This document shows positions 36,716 to 44,742 of a DNA stretch of 64,000 nt, one piece after another. The position numbers were made by a program, and so were the translations under genes. The notes beneath the pieces are model-generated. The model was given only the letters and a program-made list of their open reading frames with translations, was not told the origin of the DNA and did not search any database. Source of the DNA: Yoonia maricola. GTDB taxonomy: Bacteria; Pseudomonadota; Alphaproteobacteria; Rhodobacterales; Rhodobacteraceae. The stretch lies in assembly GCF_002797915.1 (NCBI RefSeq), contig NZ_PGTY01000004.1, positions 265,374-329,373 on the forward strand, given 5' to 3'. Every line of letters begins with the position of its first letter. The stretch's first letter is position 1.

Positions 36716-38235
36716 TCAGCGAAGCGTGTCTCGTGTGTGATCCAATAGGTTTCGGTCGGATGCACCTGATAACCAATGAGACCGGCACGGGCCACCACAG
36801 GCTGGCTGACATGGAAAACCGGCATCAGCGGTACATCCGTCGCAATGATCTGTTGGATTTCATCATAGATCGCCGCGCGCTTTGCCGGCTCAAAAGTTGT
36901 CTGCCCTTGTACCAAAAGCTGATCCATGTCGGGGTTCGCATAGCGGCCCGCGTTTGATCCACCGTCACTGGCCAGAAGGAACCCTAGAACAGAACCTGGG
37001 TCGCCCTGCGGCAGCATCACCCAGGCCTGCAGGAACATATCCCCGTCGCCTGCCATCAGCGCCTCATTGCTGGCCCCGTATTCCCCCACGCGGACGCTGG
37101 ACGTAATGCCGATCTGCTGCAGGAACGCTTGCGTGATCTCGGCCGTTGGCGGCAGGGCCGCGCGCGAGGAATAGGTCAAGATTTCAATTTCAAGCGGCGC
37201 GCCATCCAGCATCCAGCGTCCCCCTTGCTTGACCGCGCCCGCCTCAGCCAGCAACGCCTCTGCTTGCACGGGATCATAGGTGGGTGCGATGTCGGCAGCC
37301 CAGCTTTTACCTGCCGGATATACCGTACCTGCGGGGACACCACCAACCCCAGAGAGCACAGCCTCGACAATGCCGTCACGGTCAATCGCCAATGAAACCG
37401 CCTGTCGGATGAGCGGCTCTGCCAACGGCCCCGATGCAGTATTCATCGAGTAGAAATAAAGCCGCGCCGTCGGCGCCGTGAACCCGAGTGCGCCAGTTTC
37501 CTGAATACGCGCGAAATCACTTTCAGGATAGTTGATGACCATATCAACATCGCCCGCCTCAAACGCGAGCGCGGCAGAGGCCGGATCAGGAGAAGCAACA
37601 ACGCGGACTTCCGCGAACCCTGGTGCGCCTTGACGGTAATCTATGTCCGCTTCAACCCGGTAGAGTTGCTCCGGCACAGCCTCGCGGAAGATATAGGGGC
37701 CGGTTGCGTTGATCGGGAAAGCGTTCGAAGGGACGCCAAGAATGGCCACACCGGGGTCGGACAGTCCCCATTGGAACGCTGCATTCGGGCTGTTGGTTTC
37801 GAATACGACAACGCCGTCGCCGTCCGTGGACATATCCGCGAGGTCGAGCACACCCGCAATGCGCGCGTTATGGGCTGGATGGTTTTCATCAAAGATCGGT
37901 GCAATGGCGTCGATCACAGCCTGCGCCGTCACAGGCGTGCCGTCATGGAATGTCAAACCCTCACGCAATGTGACTTGCCACGTGGTCGGCGCGGTCTGTG
38001 CGATGCTTTCGGCTAGCCGGGGATAGAGGTTGAGGTCATAATCAATGCCCATCAGGGTCTCGGTCACGCCGGTCTGGTTGGACATCCAACCATTGTACCC
38101 CACGCGCGGGTTTGGCACCTCGGCCGTGGGATCAAAGGTAACGGAAATGGTGAACGTCTCGTTCTGTGCTGCAACGGGCAGCGTTGTGCCAAGTGCAATC
38201 AACGCGGCAGCGGCAATGCGGGTCAGTCGTGACAT
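36712..38235 (-). CDS. Family-5 substrate-binding protein (NikA/DppA-like)
   Basis: This 507-residue periplasmic protein has a signal peptide (RLTRIAAAALIALGTTLPVAAQ) and the family-5 fold, with LREGLTFHDGTPVTAQAVIDAI and LIRQAVSLAIDRDGIVEAVLSG. Family-5 proteins bind peptides, nickel, haem, metallophore complexes or sugars. The start at 38235 follows AGGACC; the long open frame to 38505 has no binding site and is a shadow. Its position directly behind zinc-type GTPase, DUF1826 and DUF6525 genes suggests a metal or metal-chelate as cargo, but this is inference. Confidence 0.88.
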   Translation of the reverse strand: MSRLTRIAAAALIALGTTLPVAAQNETFTISVTFDPTAEVPNPRVGYNGWMSNQTGVTETLMGIDYDLNLYPRLAESIAQTAPTTWQVTLREGLTFHDGTPVTAQAVIDAIAPIFDENHPAHNARIAGVLDLADMSTDGDGVVVFETNSPNAAFQWGLSDPGVAILGVPSNAFPINATGPYIFREAVPEQLYRVEADIDYRQGAPGFAEVRVVASPDPASAALAFEAGDVDMVINYPESDFARIQETGALGFTAPTARLYFYSMNTASGPLAEPLIRQAVSLAIDRDGIVEAVLSGVGGVPAGTVYPAGKSWAADIAPTYDPVQAEALLAEAGAVKQGGRWMLDGAPLEIEILTYSSRAALPPTAEITQAFLQQIGITSSVRVGEYGASNEALMAGDGDMFLQAWVMLPQGDPGSVLGFLLASDGGSNAGRYANPDMDQLLVQGQTTFEPAKRAAIYDEIQQIIATDVPLMPVFHVSQPVVARAGLIGYQVHPTETYWITHETRFAE

Positions 38236-38245
38236 AACAGGTCCT

Positions 38246-38518
38246 TCAGGTCTTCGTTGGAAGTTGGTTGGTGATTGCGAAACGGTCACGCGAAAGCGTG
38301 CGCGCCTCGGCCTTTGACAAAGCAGATAGCGCGGCTTCGGGGTCAAGGCCCCTTGCGCAGGCCCGGTTCCAAACGCGACGCGCCGAAGCTGGCGACCACG
38401 GCAAAGCCGCCTCAGCCAGCCAGCGGCGCAACGGCGCAGGCAAGGCATCGTAGCTGCGCATTGGATCAGCCGCACGGTGTTTACGGCGCAGAGAGGTCGC
38501 ACCAAGGTTGCGGCTCAT
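38246..38518 (-). CDS. DUF6525-family small protein
   Basis: This 90-residue basic protein (SRNLGATSLRRKHRAADPMRSYDALPAPLRRWLAEAALPWSPASARRVW) matches my memory of the DUF6525 family from Rhodobacterales. It has no signal peptide. Its start overlaps the DUF1826 stop by 4 bases, and its stop is 10 bases before the binding-protein gene. Function is unknown; its fixed place between DUF1826 and the ABC importer is the only clue. Confidence 0.75.
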   Translation of the reverse strand: MSRNLGATSLRRKHRAADPMRSYDALPAPLRRWLAEAALPWSPASARRVWNRACARGLDPEAALSALSKAEARTLSRDRFAITNQLPTKT

Positions 38519-39147
38519 ATCGCATCCTCCATGCGGTCAACTGCGTCCAACACCAGCACAAGCCGTGTCTCGCCCGTGCCTTCGATCGGCGGAGACCGGT
38601 GTAGCAGACCGGTGGCGGGTGTTGCGGGCCATCGCGTGCCGCGCAGCAGGATCGGTGCGCCAGTCGCTACGGAAAAGATGCGGGTAGGGTCCTGCCCAGC
38701 GGACGAAATCCCGTATTGCGTGCCTTGGCCACGATAGGTGCAAACCAGCCGTGCTGTAATAGCGTCGATATGAAATTTGCGACAGGTGTTTGACGTAACA
38801 GGCTGTAGCCTGAGGCGCAGATAAGACGCCTGTATGAGCCCCGCAAAGATATCCGCGAGCGCCCCGATATCGCCGACAAGCTGTTCACGTTCGGGGCCTG
38901 CCGGGGTCTTGGCGATGTCGCACAGCTCCGTCACTGCCATGGTCACCGCGTGGGGGCGCAAGATGATGCGTCCTTGTGGCAGCCTTGTGGGATCCAGGGT
39001 GTCGATCCAGTTCTGGAATCCAGGTGCCGGTTGCCTGCGCCAGATCGCGGCGGCACAGCCGGGTTTCAGGAACGCTGTCAGGTCTTCTGGCGTCTCAGCG
39101 ATCGCAACACCGGCGGTTGCGTCCCTGACCATAGTGCGCGCGAGCAT
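38515..39147 (-). CDS. DUF1826-family protein
   Basis: This 210-residue protein matches DUF1826, a family found beside COG0523 zinc-type GTPases. Landmarks are FLKPGCAAAIWRRQPAPGF, CRKFHIDAITARLVCTYRGQGTQYG and the C-terminal HRSPPIEGTGETRLVLVLDA. The conserved His and Cys residues in the centre (CRKFHIDA) may bind metal. Its ATG overlaps the TAA stop of the GTPase gene (TAATG). A link to zinc-starvation physiology is established for the neighbourhood type, not for the protein itself. Confidence 0.82.
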   Translation of the reverse strand: MLARTMVRDATAGVAIAETPEDLTAFLKPGCAAAIWRRQPAPGFQNWIDTLDPTRLPQGRIILRPHAVTMAVTELCDIAKTPAGPEREQLVGDIGALADIFAGLIQASYLRLRLQPVTSNTCRKFHIDAITARLVCTYRGQGTQYGISSAGQDPTRIFSVATGAPILLRGTRWPATPATGLLHRSPPIEGTGETRLVLVLDAVDRMEDAI

Positions 39148-40358
39148 TATGCCGCTTGCTCCGCGCGACGCCAGACAGGAAACGGATCGGGATAGTTTGG
39201 CAGGCTATCAATCCCGGTGGCGACCAGCGCAGGGACAAGACAGCCATCAAGGCGTTCTTTCAGCGCTGGCCAGTCGATTCCGGCACCAATAAAGACGATC
39301 TCTTGCCGTCTGTCGCCCCAGGGTTCTTGCCAATGCTCTTGCATATAGGCGCGCGCACTTTCGTGGTCAGGCCAATTGTCCTTGGGCACCGAGGCCCACC
39401 ACGTGCCCAGCGGTTTGACACTGGACAGGGCCCCGGCGAGCGAGAATTCGGCAACCCAGCCGGGCCGTGTCGAAATCCAGAAATGGCCCTTGGCGCGGAT
39501 CACACCGGGCAGATCACCGTTCAGAACACTGAGAATTTTTTCCGGAATGAAAGGAAGCCGTGCACGATATACGAAAGATGCAACGCCATATTCCTCTGTT
39601 TCGGGGGTGTGATCGGCGAAACCATAGAGTTCCTTGGCCCACATCGGGTGCTCATGCGCTTTCTCAAAATCAAACATGCCGGTATCAAGGATTGCCGCGG
39701 CAGCAACATCCGAATGATCTGTCTGGATGATCTTTGCGTCAGCGTTCAAGCTGCGAATGATCTTGCGGGCGGCGTCCGTGCGCTCTGGACCTGCATCCGT
39801 CACCTTGTTCAGGATCACTACATCGGCAAATTCGATCTGTTCCACAAGCAGGTTGACCAGTGTCCGATCATCCGCTTCCCCGAGTGTTTCGCCACGGTCA
39901 CGCAGGAAATCATGGCTTGAATAGTCATTCAACAGGTTCACTGCATCAACAACGGTGACCATCGTGTCGAGCCGCGAAACGTCTGAAAGGCTGTCACCAA
40001 GTTCATCTTGGAAATCAAAGGTGGCGGCGACCGGAAGCGGTTCAGAAATCCCGGTAGATTCGATCAGCAGGTAGTCAAAGCGACCCTCGGCGGCAAGCCT
40101 GCGGACCTCATCCAGAAGGTCATCGCGCAGCGTACAGCAAATACAGCCGTTCGACATTTCCACCAGCGTTTCGTCCGTGCGGCTGAGTGCCGTATCCGCC
40201 CGCACCAGATCGGCGTCGATGTTCACCTCAGACATGTCGTTCACAATGACCGCGACGCGGCGGCCTTCGCGGTTATTCAAAACCCGGTTTAAGAGCGTCG
40301 TCTTGCCTGCGCCCAGAAAGCCGGAAAGCACTGTGACGGGAAGTCGGTTATCTGACAT
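39147..40358 (-). CDS. COG0523-family GTPase, zinc metallochaperone type
   Basis: This 403-residue GTPase has Walker A GFLGAGKT (13-20) and the metal-binding motif GCICC (71-75), followed by the [15 protein letters not shown] segment, and a C-terminal CobW-like domain. Such proteins deliver or conserve metals; the zinc-type members are turned on by zinc shortage in many bacteria. AGGAGAG precedes the ATG. It is the first gene of the ten-gene minus-strand run and is divergent from an Rrf2 regulator, with a palindrome (40390-40406) in the shared promoter. Specificity for zinc is inferred from DUF1826 and ABC importer neighbours. Confidence 0.88.
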   Translation of the reverse strand: MSDNRLPVTVLSGFLGAGKTTLLNRVLNNREGRRVAVIVNDMSEVNIDADLVRADTALSRTDETLVEMSNGCICCTLRDDLLDEVRRLAAEGRFDYLLIESTGISEPLPVAATFDFQDELGDSLSDVSRLDTMVTVVDAVNLLNDYSSHDFLRDRGETLGEADDRTLVNLLVEQIEFADVVILNKVTDAGPERTDAARKIIRSLNADAKIIQTDHSDVAAAAILDTGMFDFEKAHEHPMWAKELYGFADHTPETEEYGVASFVYRARLPFIPEKILSVLNGDLPGVIRAKGHFWISTRPGWVAEFSLAGALSSVKPLGTWWASVPKDNWPDHESARAYMQEHWQEPWGDRRQEIVFIGAGIDWPALKERLDGCLVPALVATGIDSLPNYPDPFPVWRRAEQAA

Positions 40359-40389
40359 AGCTCTCTCCTGATCTGATCCGTTAGATCAC

Positions 40390-40432
40390 GTAACTTACGC
40401 AGTTACTTTACTAATGCAACCGCAAAAGTTAC
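40390..40432. promoter_or_regulatory. Candidate operator between the zinc GTPase and Rrf2 genes
   Basis: GTAAC-N7-GTTAC (40390-40406) is an exact inverted repeat, and a third GTTAC half-site lies at 40428-40432, exactly 26 bases after the second. The 104-base gap is shared by two divergent genes, so a repressor such as Zur or the adjacent Rrf2 protein could control both. It does not clearly match the alphaproteobacterial Zur palindrome I remember. Confidence 0.5.
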
Positions 40433-40462
40433 AGATGATAGTCGTATGGAGAAAAACTGCAC

Positions 40463-40867
40463 ATGAAGCGCAACTCGCGTCTGTCCCTCGCCCTGCATAC
40501 CCTGAGCCACATGGCCGGGGGCCCTGATCGGCTGCGCACATCATCCGACATCGCTGACCACGCAGGGACCAACCCTGTCGTCGTGCGTCGTGTCTTGGGC
40601 AAACTCAGAAAGGCGGGCCTGCTGATATCCGAAAAAGGGCATGCCGGTGGATGGCGTTTAGCGCGCCAACCACAGGACATTACTCTGGCAGATGTCTACC
40701 TCGCCTTGGACGAACGGATGGTTGCAACGCAAGAAAAAAGCGAAGCGCCGGCCTGTTCTGTCGAACATGCCTTGCATAAACGCGTGTCCAGCGTTCTTGA
40801 GGAGATTGAAGAGAACTTGGTCCAGCGATTGGGCGAGACTTCTATTGCTGAGGTGCGGGGCGCCTGA
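40463..40867 (+). CDS. Rrf2-family transcriptional regulator
   Basis: This 134-residue protein has the Rrf2 winged helix (SLALHTLSHMAGG, RTSSDIADHAGTNPVVVRRVLGKLRKAGLL, EKGHAGGWRLAR). Only one cysteine is present (C98), so it cannot bind an iron-sulfur cluster with three cysteines as IscR and NsrR do; a single-Cys thiol switch or another ligand is likely. It is divergent from the zinc-type GTPase gene, which suggests that it may control that operon and itself. The effector is unknown. Confidence 0.88.
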   Translation: MKRNSRLSLALHTLSHMAGGPDRLRTSSDIADHAGTNPVVVRRVLGKLRKAGLLISEKGHAGGWRLARQPQDITLADVYLALDERMVATQEKSEAPACSVEHALHKRVSSVLEEIEENLVQRLGETSIAEVRGA

Positions 40868-41022
40868 CAGTGGTTGCCACCTGAAAACCTGCAAGACGTG
40901 CTGCCAAGGCCGATCATTGGCTCCGGTCCGATCACCGTTCCCTACCGATTGTGACCTAGGTAGTCATACTGTCAGTCCACATTCCGGGCGTTTGTGCAGG
41001 GGCTGACCACGTCTTGGGTCCA

Positions 41023-41427
41023 TCATGTGCCGACGACCTGCGCGATGATCTGTTGCAGGTTTGGGCTCTGCTTTAGCTTGGCAGCTTGATCAGGCGTAAA
41101 CCAGCCCGCATCACTCACATCATCTGCCGCAACCGGCGCGCCGCTTTGATAAGTGCAGATCACCACTGCCAGAAGGTAGTGAAACAGGATCTCCCCATCG
41201 TCATCGCGTGTAATCGCATCAACATTGGTGAGGTAGCGCTCTGCACGCCCAACCACGCCGGTCTCTTCCGCCAGTTCGCGCACTGCAGCTTCAAGCGCGG
41301 TCTCGCCCAATTCCACATGCCCGCCGGGAAAGCCCCAGGTCTTGGCGTTGGGTTCCTTCTTGCGCTTGACCAATAGAAACCGTTCTTCGTGCTGCACCAC
41401 TGCAATGGCGCCAAGTTTGGGCTGCAT
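41023..41427 (-). CDS. NUDIX hydrolase
   Basis: This 134-residue enzyme carries a complete Nudix box at residues 36-58 (GHVELGE, seven residues, RELAEETGV), so it should hydrolyse a nucleoside diphosphate linked to another group. The start at 41427 (MQPKLGAIAVVQ) overlaps the stop of the SGNH hydrolase gene (TGATG); the open frame extends further upstream but inside that gene. The WGFPGGHVEL segment resembles MutT/ADP-ribose pyrophosphatase types, and substrate is not defined. Confidence 0.92.
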   Translation of the reverse strand: MQPKLGAIAVVQHEERFLLVKRKKEPNAKTWGFPGGHVELGETALEAAVRELAEETGVVGRAERYLTNVDAITRDDDGEILFHYLLAVVICTYQSGAPVAADDVSDAGWFTPDQAAKLKQSPNLQQIIAQVVGT

Positions 41428-42065
41428 CACATCGCCTCGATTTTCGCGGCGATGGCTTGGCCAAGCGTCACATGGTCCTCTGCCGCTAGATGCAGCCCAT
41501 CGATCGGGCTGGGTTTGACATGCGCACCCGCATCCAGAAACGCGATCCCCCAATGATCGGCCAATTGCGCAATCGCAAAAGGCAGATTGCGTGACTTTTC
41601 GTGGGCGCCCAGCAGCGTATCGCGGTAGGTTCCTTCTTCCAGAACCAGTGGCGGTGCGATCAGCAGAATGTCGAACCCTTTGTGGCGCAGTTGGTAAGGC
41701 TCTGATCGGGCAATGGCGAGCAACCCTGCAAGGCCGCCGACCACCTGATTAACCGTCGCGCCGTGATGTGCCTGAAGATCATTTGTACCCAGCATGATCG
41801 TCAATAGATCAATCGGTCCGTGGCTCTCCAACGCGATCCGCAGCCCCAACTGCCCGTCCATATGCGCGCCCATCACAGGGTCCGCTCGATTGGTCGTACG
41901 TCCGGGCAAGCCCTCTTCAACCAAAGCCCAATCCGCGCCAAGTGCGGCCTGCATCACAGTTGGCCAACGCGTCTCTGGCCCCCAGCGCCGATATTCGCTG
42001 TGGACCTGTGCCGGTGGTGTCCCATAGGTGTTGCTGTCGCCGAAAGTGAGCAGTGTTTTTGTCAT
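41427..42065 (-). CDS. SGNH/GDSL hydrolase, arylesterase type
   Basis: This 212-residue protein has the four SGNH blocks: GDSN near the N-terminus with the nucleophile Ser (TFGDSNTYG), the Gly block around GLPGRTTNR, GTNDL, and the catalytic DGLHL near the C-terminus. It has no signal peptide, so it is likely cytoplasmic and acts on small esters. It is translationally coupled to the NUDIX gene downstream and divergent from the thioredoxin gene. Confidence 0.92.
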   Translation of the reverse strand: MTKTLLTFGDSNTYGTPPAQVHSEYRRWGPETRWPTVMQAALGADWALVEEGLPGRTTNRADPVMGAHMDGQLGLRIALESHGPIDLLTIMLGTNDLQAHHGATVNQVVGGLAGLLAIARSEPYQLRHKGFDILLIAPPLVLEEGTYRDTLLGAHEKSRNLPFAIAQLADHWGIAFLDAGAHVKPSPIDGLHLAAEDHVTLGQAIAAKIEAM

Positions 42066-42172
42066 GCCGCCACGCTATGTGGCGTTTGCGCAATGGTAAA
42101 GCCGCTTTGCCCCTTGGCCTTACCGTCTTGAGCGCACATATAGGACGCAACGAGATGTTGAAGGAGACAGAC

Positions 42173-43084
42173 ATGCTGGAATTGGATGCAACCGCAGGTG
42201 CCGCCGCTGATCTGATCAAAGATGGCACCGACGCAAGCTTCGCCGCAGATGTGATCGAAGCGTCCAAAGAAGTACCGGTGATCGTGGATTTCTGGGCACC
42301 GTGGTGCGGCCCTTGTAAAACACTGGGTCCAGCCATTGAAGCAGCGGTGACCAAAGCCAAAGGCCGGGTCAAGCTGGTCAAGATCGACGTTGATGCCAAC
42401 CAGGCCTATGCGGGCCAGCTGCAGGTGCAGTCGATCCCGACAGTTTATGCGTTCTTCAATGGCCAGCCTGTTGATGGCTTTCAGGGGGCTTTGCCGCCGT
42501 CCGAAATTGACGCCTTTGTCGATAAGATTGCTGCCCTTGCCGGTGATCCAGAGGCAGAAGGACTGAGTGCGGCGATTGAAGCGGCAGATCAGATGCTGGA
42601 AGAAGGGGCCGCTGCGGATGCGGCAGAAACCTTTGCTGCGATTTTGCAGGAAGAACCCAACAATGCTCCCGCCTATGCGGGCCTTGTGCGGTCTTATCTG
42701 GCACTTGATGATGTGGATCAGGCCGAGGCGATCCTGAACGGCGCCCCTGCCGAGATTTCGACCGATCCTTTGCTGGAAGCGGTCCATGCACAGATCACGC
42801 TTGCCCGCGAGGCCGCAAACGCTGGCCCCGTCACTGAATTGCAGGATGCGGTTGAGGCTGATCCAGACAACCACCAAGCCCGCTTTGATTTGGCGACAGC
42901 CTTGCATGCCAGTGGGCAGGCCGAGGAGGCTGTTAACCAACTTCTCGAACTGTTCCGCCGGGATCGCGAGTGGAATGATGGCGCGGCAAAGACCCAGCTT
43001 TTCACCATTTTCGATGCACATGATGCCAAAGACCCCATTGTGCTCAATGGCCGTCGCAAGCTCTCGTCAATGATATTTGCCTGA
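42173..43084 (+). CDS. CnoX/YbbN-like thioredoxin-TPR protein
   Basis: This 303-residue protein has an N-terminal thioredoxin domain with WCGPC (cysteines 45 and 48) and a C-terminal region of TPR-like helices, the layout of the chaperedoxin CnoX (YbbN). The intact CGPC suggests that it retains redox activity, unlike Escherichia coli YbbN. The ATG at 42173 has AAGGAG at 7 bases; the frame extends to 42053 without such a signal. It lies upstream of a Lon N-terminal-domain gene on the same strand, which fits a protein quality-control group. Confidence 0.92.
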   Translation: MLELDATAGAAADLIKDGTDASFAADVIEASKEVPVIVDFWAPWCGPCKTLGPAIEAAVTKAKGRVKLVKIDVDANQAYAGQLQVQSIPTVYAFFNGQPVDGFQGALPPSEIDAFVDKIAALAGDPEAEGLSAAIEAADQMLEEGAAADAAETFAAILQEEPNNAPAYAGLVRSYLALDDVDQAEAILNGAPAEISTDPLLEAVHAQITLAREAANAGPVTELQDAVEADPDNHQARFDLATALHASGQAEEAVNQLLELFRRDREWNDGAAKTQLFTIFDAHDAKDPIVLNGRRKLSSMIFA

Positions 43085-43111
43085 TCAAAGGTTCGACCTA
43101 CGTTCACTGAT

Positions 43112-43753
43112 ATGATATCAAAGACCGATCTGCCGGACACTATTCCGGTCTTCCCGTTGCCCGGTGCGCTGCTTTTGCCGCGTGCCCGCTTGCCGCTGCA
43201 TTTGTTTGAGCCGCGGTATCTGGCAATGCTGGATGATGTCCTGAAAACCCCATGTCGGCTGATCGGGATGGTGCAGCCCTATGATGCGCCCGGTGGGGAC
43301 AGCAAGCTGCATACCATCGGTTGCGCGGGCAAGGTAACTGCCTTTTCGGAAACCGAGGACGGGCGCTATATGATTACCATGTCCGGTGCCTCGCGTTTTC
43401 GCATCACGCAAGAGGTGGAAGGGTTCACGCCTTACCGACGCTGCAATGTGGATTGGAGTGGGTTCGAACGCGATCTGGGACCGGTTGAAAAAGACACCAG
43501 CTTTGATCGTGAAAAATTCATGGAGGCGCTGGGCCGCTATCTGGTTGACCAAGGGCTGTCCACAGATTGGGAAAGCCTGGGCGAGGCCGAGGATGAGTTG
43601 CTTATCAATTCCCTGTCTATGCTCTGTCCGTTTGAACCTGAGGATAAGCAGGCGCTGCTCGAGGCCCCGTCCTTGACCACCCGCCGCGAAACGCTCATGA
43701 CATTGATCGAATTCGCCCTGCGTGGCGGATCAGGTGAAGAGGTGATGCAATGA
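43112..43753 (+). CDS. Lon N-terminal-domain protein (LON substrate-binding domain)
   Basis: This 213-residue protein consists of the LON substrate-binding domain alone ([33 protein letters not shown]), without AAA or protease domains. Such proteins are widespread in alphaproteobacteria; their role is not established. It lies 27 bases after the thioredoxin gene and overlaps the Trm112-like gene by 4 bases, so the four genes from 42173 to 44456 form one transcript. Confidence 0.92.
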   Translation: MISKTDLPDTIPVFPLPGALLLPRARLPLHLFEPRYLAMLDDVLKTPCRLIGMVQPYDAPGGDSKLHTIGCAGKVTAFSETEDGRYMITMSGASRFRITQEVEGFTPYRRCNVDWSGFERDLGPVEKDTSFDREKFMEALGRYLVDQGLSTDWESLGEAEDELLINSLSMLCPFEPEDKQALLEAPSLTTRRETLMTLIEFALRGGSGEEVMQ

Positions 43754-43929
43754 GCGCAACAGCATTTGACCCCAAGATGCTTGAGGCATTGGTATGCCCG
43801 ATGACCCAAGAAACGCTGACCTATGATGCAGATAAGCAGGAACTGATCAGCAAATCGGGCAAAGTCGCCTTTCCGATCCGCAATGGTATTCCAGTAATGC
43901 TGATGGATGAGGCGCGCCCGTTGGGGTGA
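43750..43929 (+). CDS. Trm112-like small protein
   Basis: This 59-residue gene was found by reading the sequence between its neighbours: ATG at 43750 overlaps the stop of the LON-domain gene and TGA ends at 43929. The product ([21 protein letters not shown], then [13 protein letters not shown]) fits the Trm112 zinc-finger-like family of small proteins that activate methyltransferases. Only one of the family's usual metal-binding cysteines is obvious (VCP), so it may not bind zinc. The partner enzyme is not encoded here. Confidence 0.82.
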   Translation: MSATAFDPKMLEALVCPMTQETLTYDADKQELISKSGKVAFPIRNGIPVMLMDEARPLG

Positions 43930-44456
43930 TGCCTGACCTGGAGCTGCGCCGCCTGACACCTGATGATGCAAGCCTCTTGCGCACCCTTTGGGTTGACGGT
44001 CTACAGCGGACCCCGGACTTGTTTCTATTGACCGAAGACGAGCTGCGCGCGATCTCTGATGCAGATTTTGCACAACGTATTTGTGGCGCGGTTTACCTCG
44101 GTGCTTTTGAGCGGAACATCCTGCAAGGCTTTGTTGTTTTCCGTCGGGGCAGTGTCGAAAGGCTCCGGCATACCGCTGACATTGGCCCGCTTTACGTAGT
44201 ACCCATGATGCAAGGCCGCGGCGTTGGTCGCAGCTTGATGAAAGCCGCACTTGACTGGCTGGTAAATGATGGCGTTTCTCAGGTTGAGTTGACTTTGGAC
44301 GAAACGAACGCGGCGGCGCTGGGCCTTTATCAGTCCCTTGGCTTTCAGACCTTTGGGCGGCGTCCAAGATCGGTCATTGTCGCAGATCAGCCGCGCACTG
44401 ACCTTCTGATGATGAAATCGCTGGATGGTTTCGATCTGGGGCTACCCGGCACCTGA
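43929..44456 (+). CDS. GNAT-family N-acetyltransferase
   Basis: This acetyltransferase of about 175 residues has the acetyl-CoA binding motif GRGVGRSLM (in MQGRGVGRSLMKAAL) and the C-terminal NAAALGLYQSLGFQTFGRRPR. The substrate is unknown. The ATG at 43929 overlaps the stop of the Trm112-like gene (TGATG); a GTG at 43926 is one codon upstream. It is the last gene of the thioredoxin-LON-Trm112 group. Confidence 0.92.
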   Translation: MPDLELRRLTPDDASLLRTLWVDGLQRTPDLFLLTEDELRAISDADFAQRICGAVYLGAFERNILQGFVVFRRGSVERLRHTADIGPLYVVPMMQGRGVGRSLMKAALDWLVNDGVSQVELTLDETNAAALGLYQSLGFQTFGRRPRSVIVADQPRTDLLMMKSLDGFDLGLPGT

Positions 44457-44742
44457 CCCCACCGCACGGTCACGTCACGCTTTCGCAAGCCTTGTGCGGG
44501 TAATGTCATCTTCGGATATCCACCCACGGGGCGCGTCACACCGCCCCGGTCAAGATCAGGTTTTCGTTGGCCCACAGACCACCCCCAACAGGGTGCAGGG
44601 CCACAGCAACGCTTCGGCAAGTCAGTGATGGCATGCCGAGAGTGAGAACCGTGCAGGCGGGCCCGCCCCCCTTGATCTTCCTCTCTCTCTATAGCCGATT
44701 GCCGGGCCGCCCCAGATGGGCCGCCGGGCACTTTGCGCTGCT

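Noticed and set aside
44457..44742. Possible gene or RNA between the GNAT and exonuclease genes
   Set aside because: The 286 bases contain only short frames, a GGGCCGCC direct repeat near the right edge and no convincing terminator, tRNA or motif. A 114-codon minus-strand frame overlapping the GNAT end has no start signal or family match.
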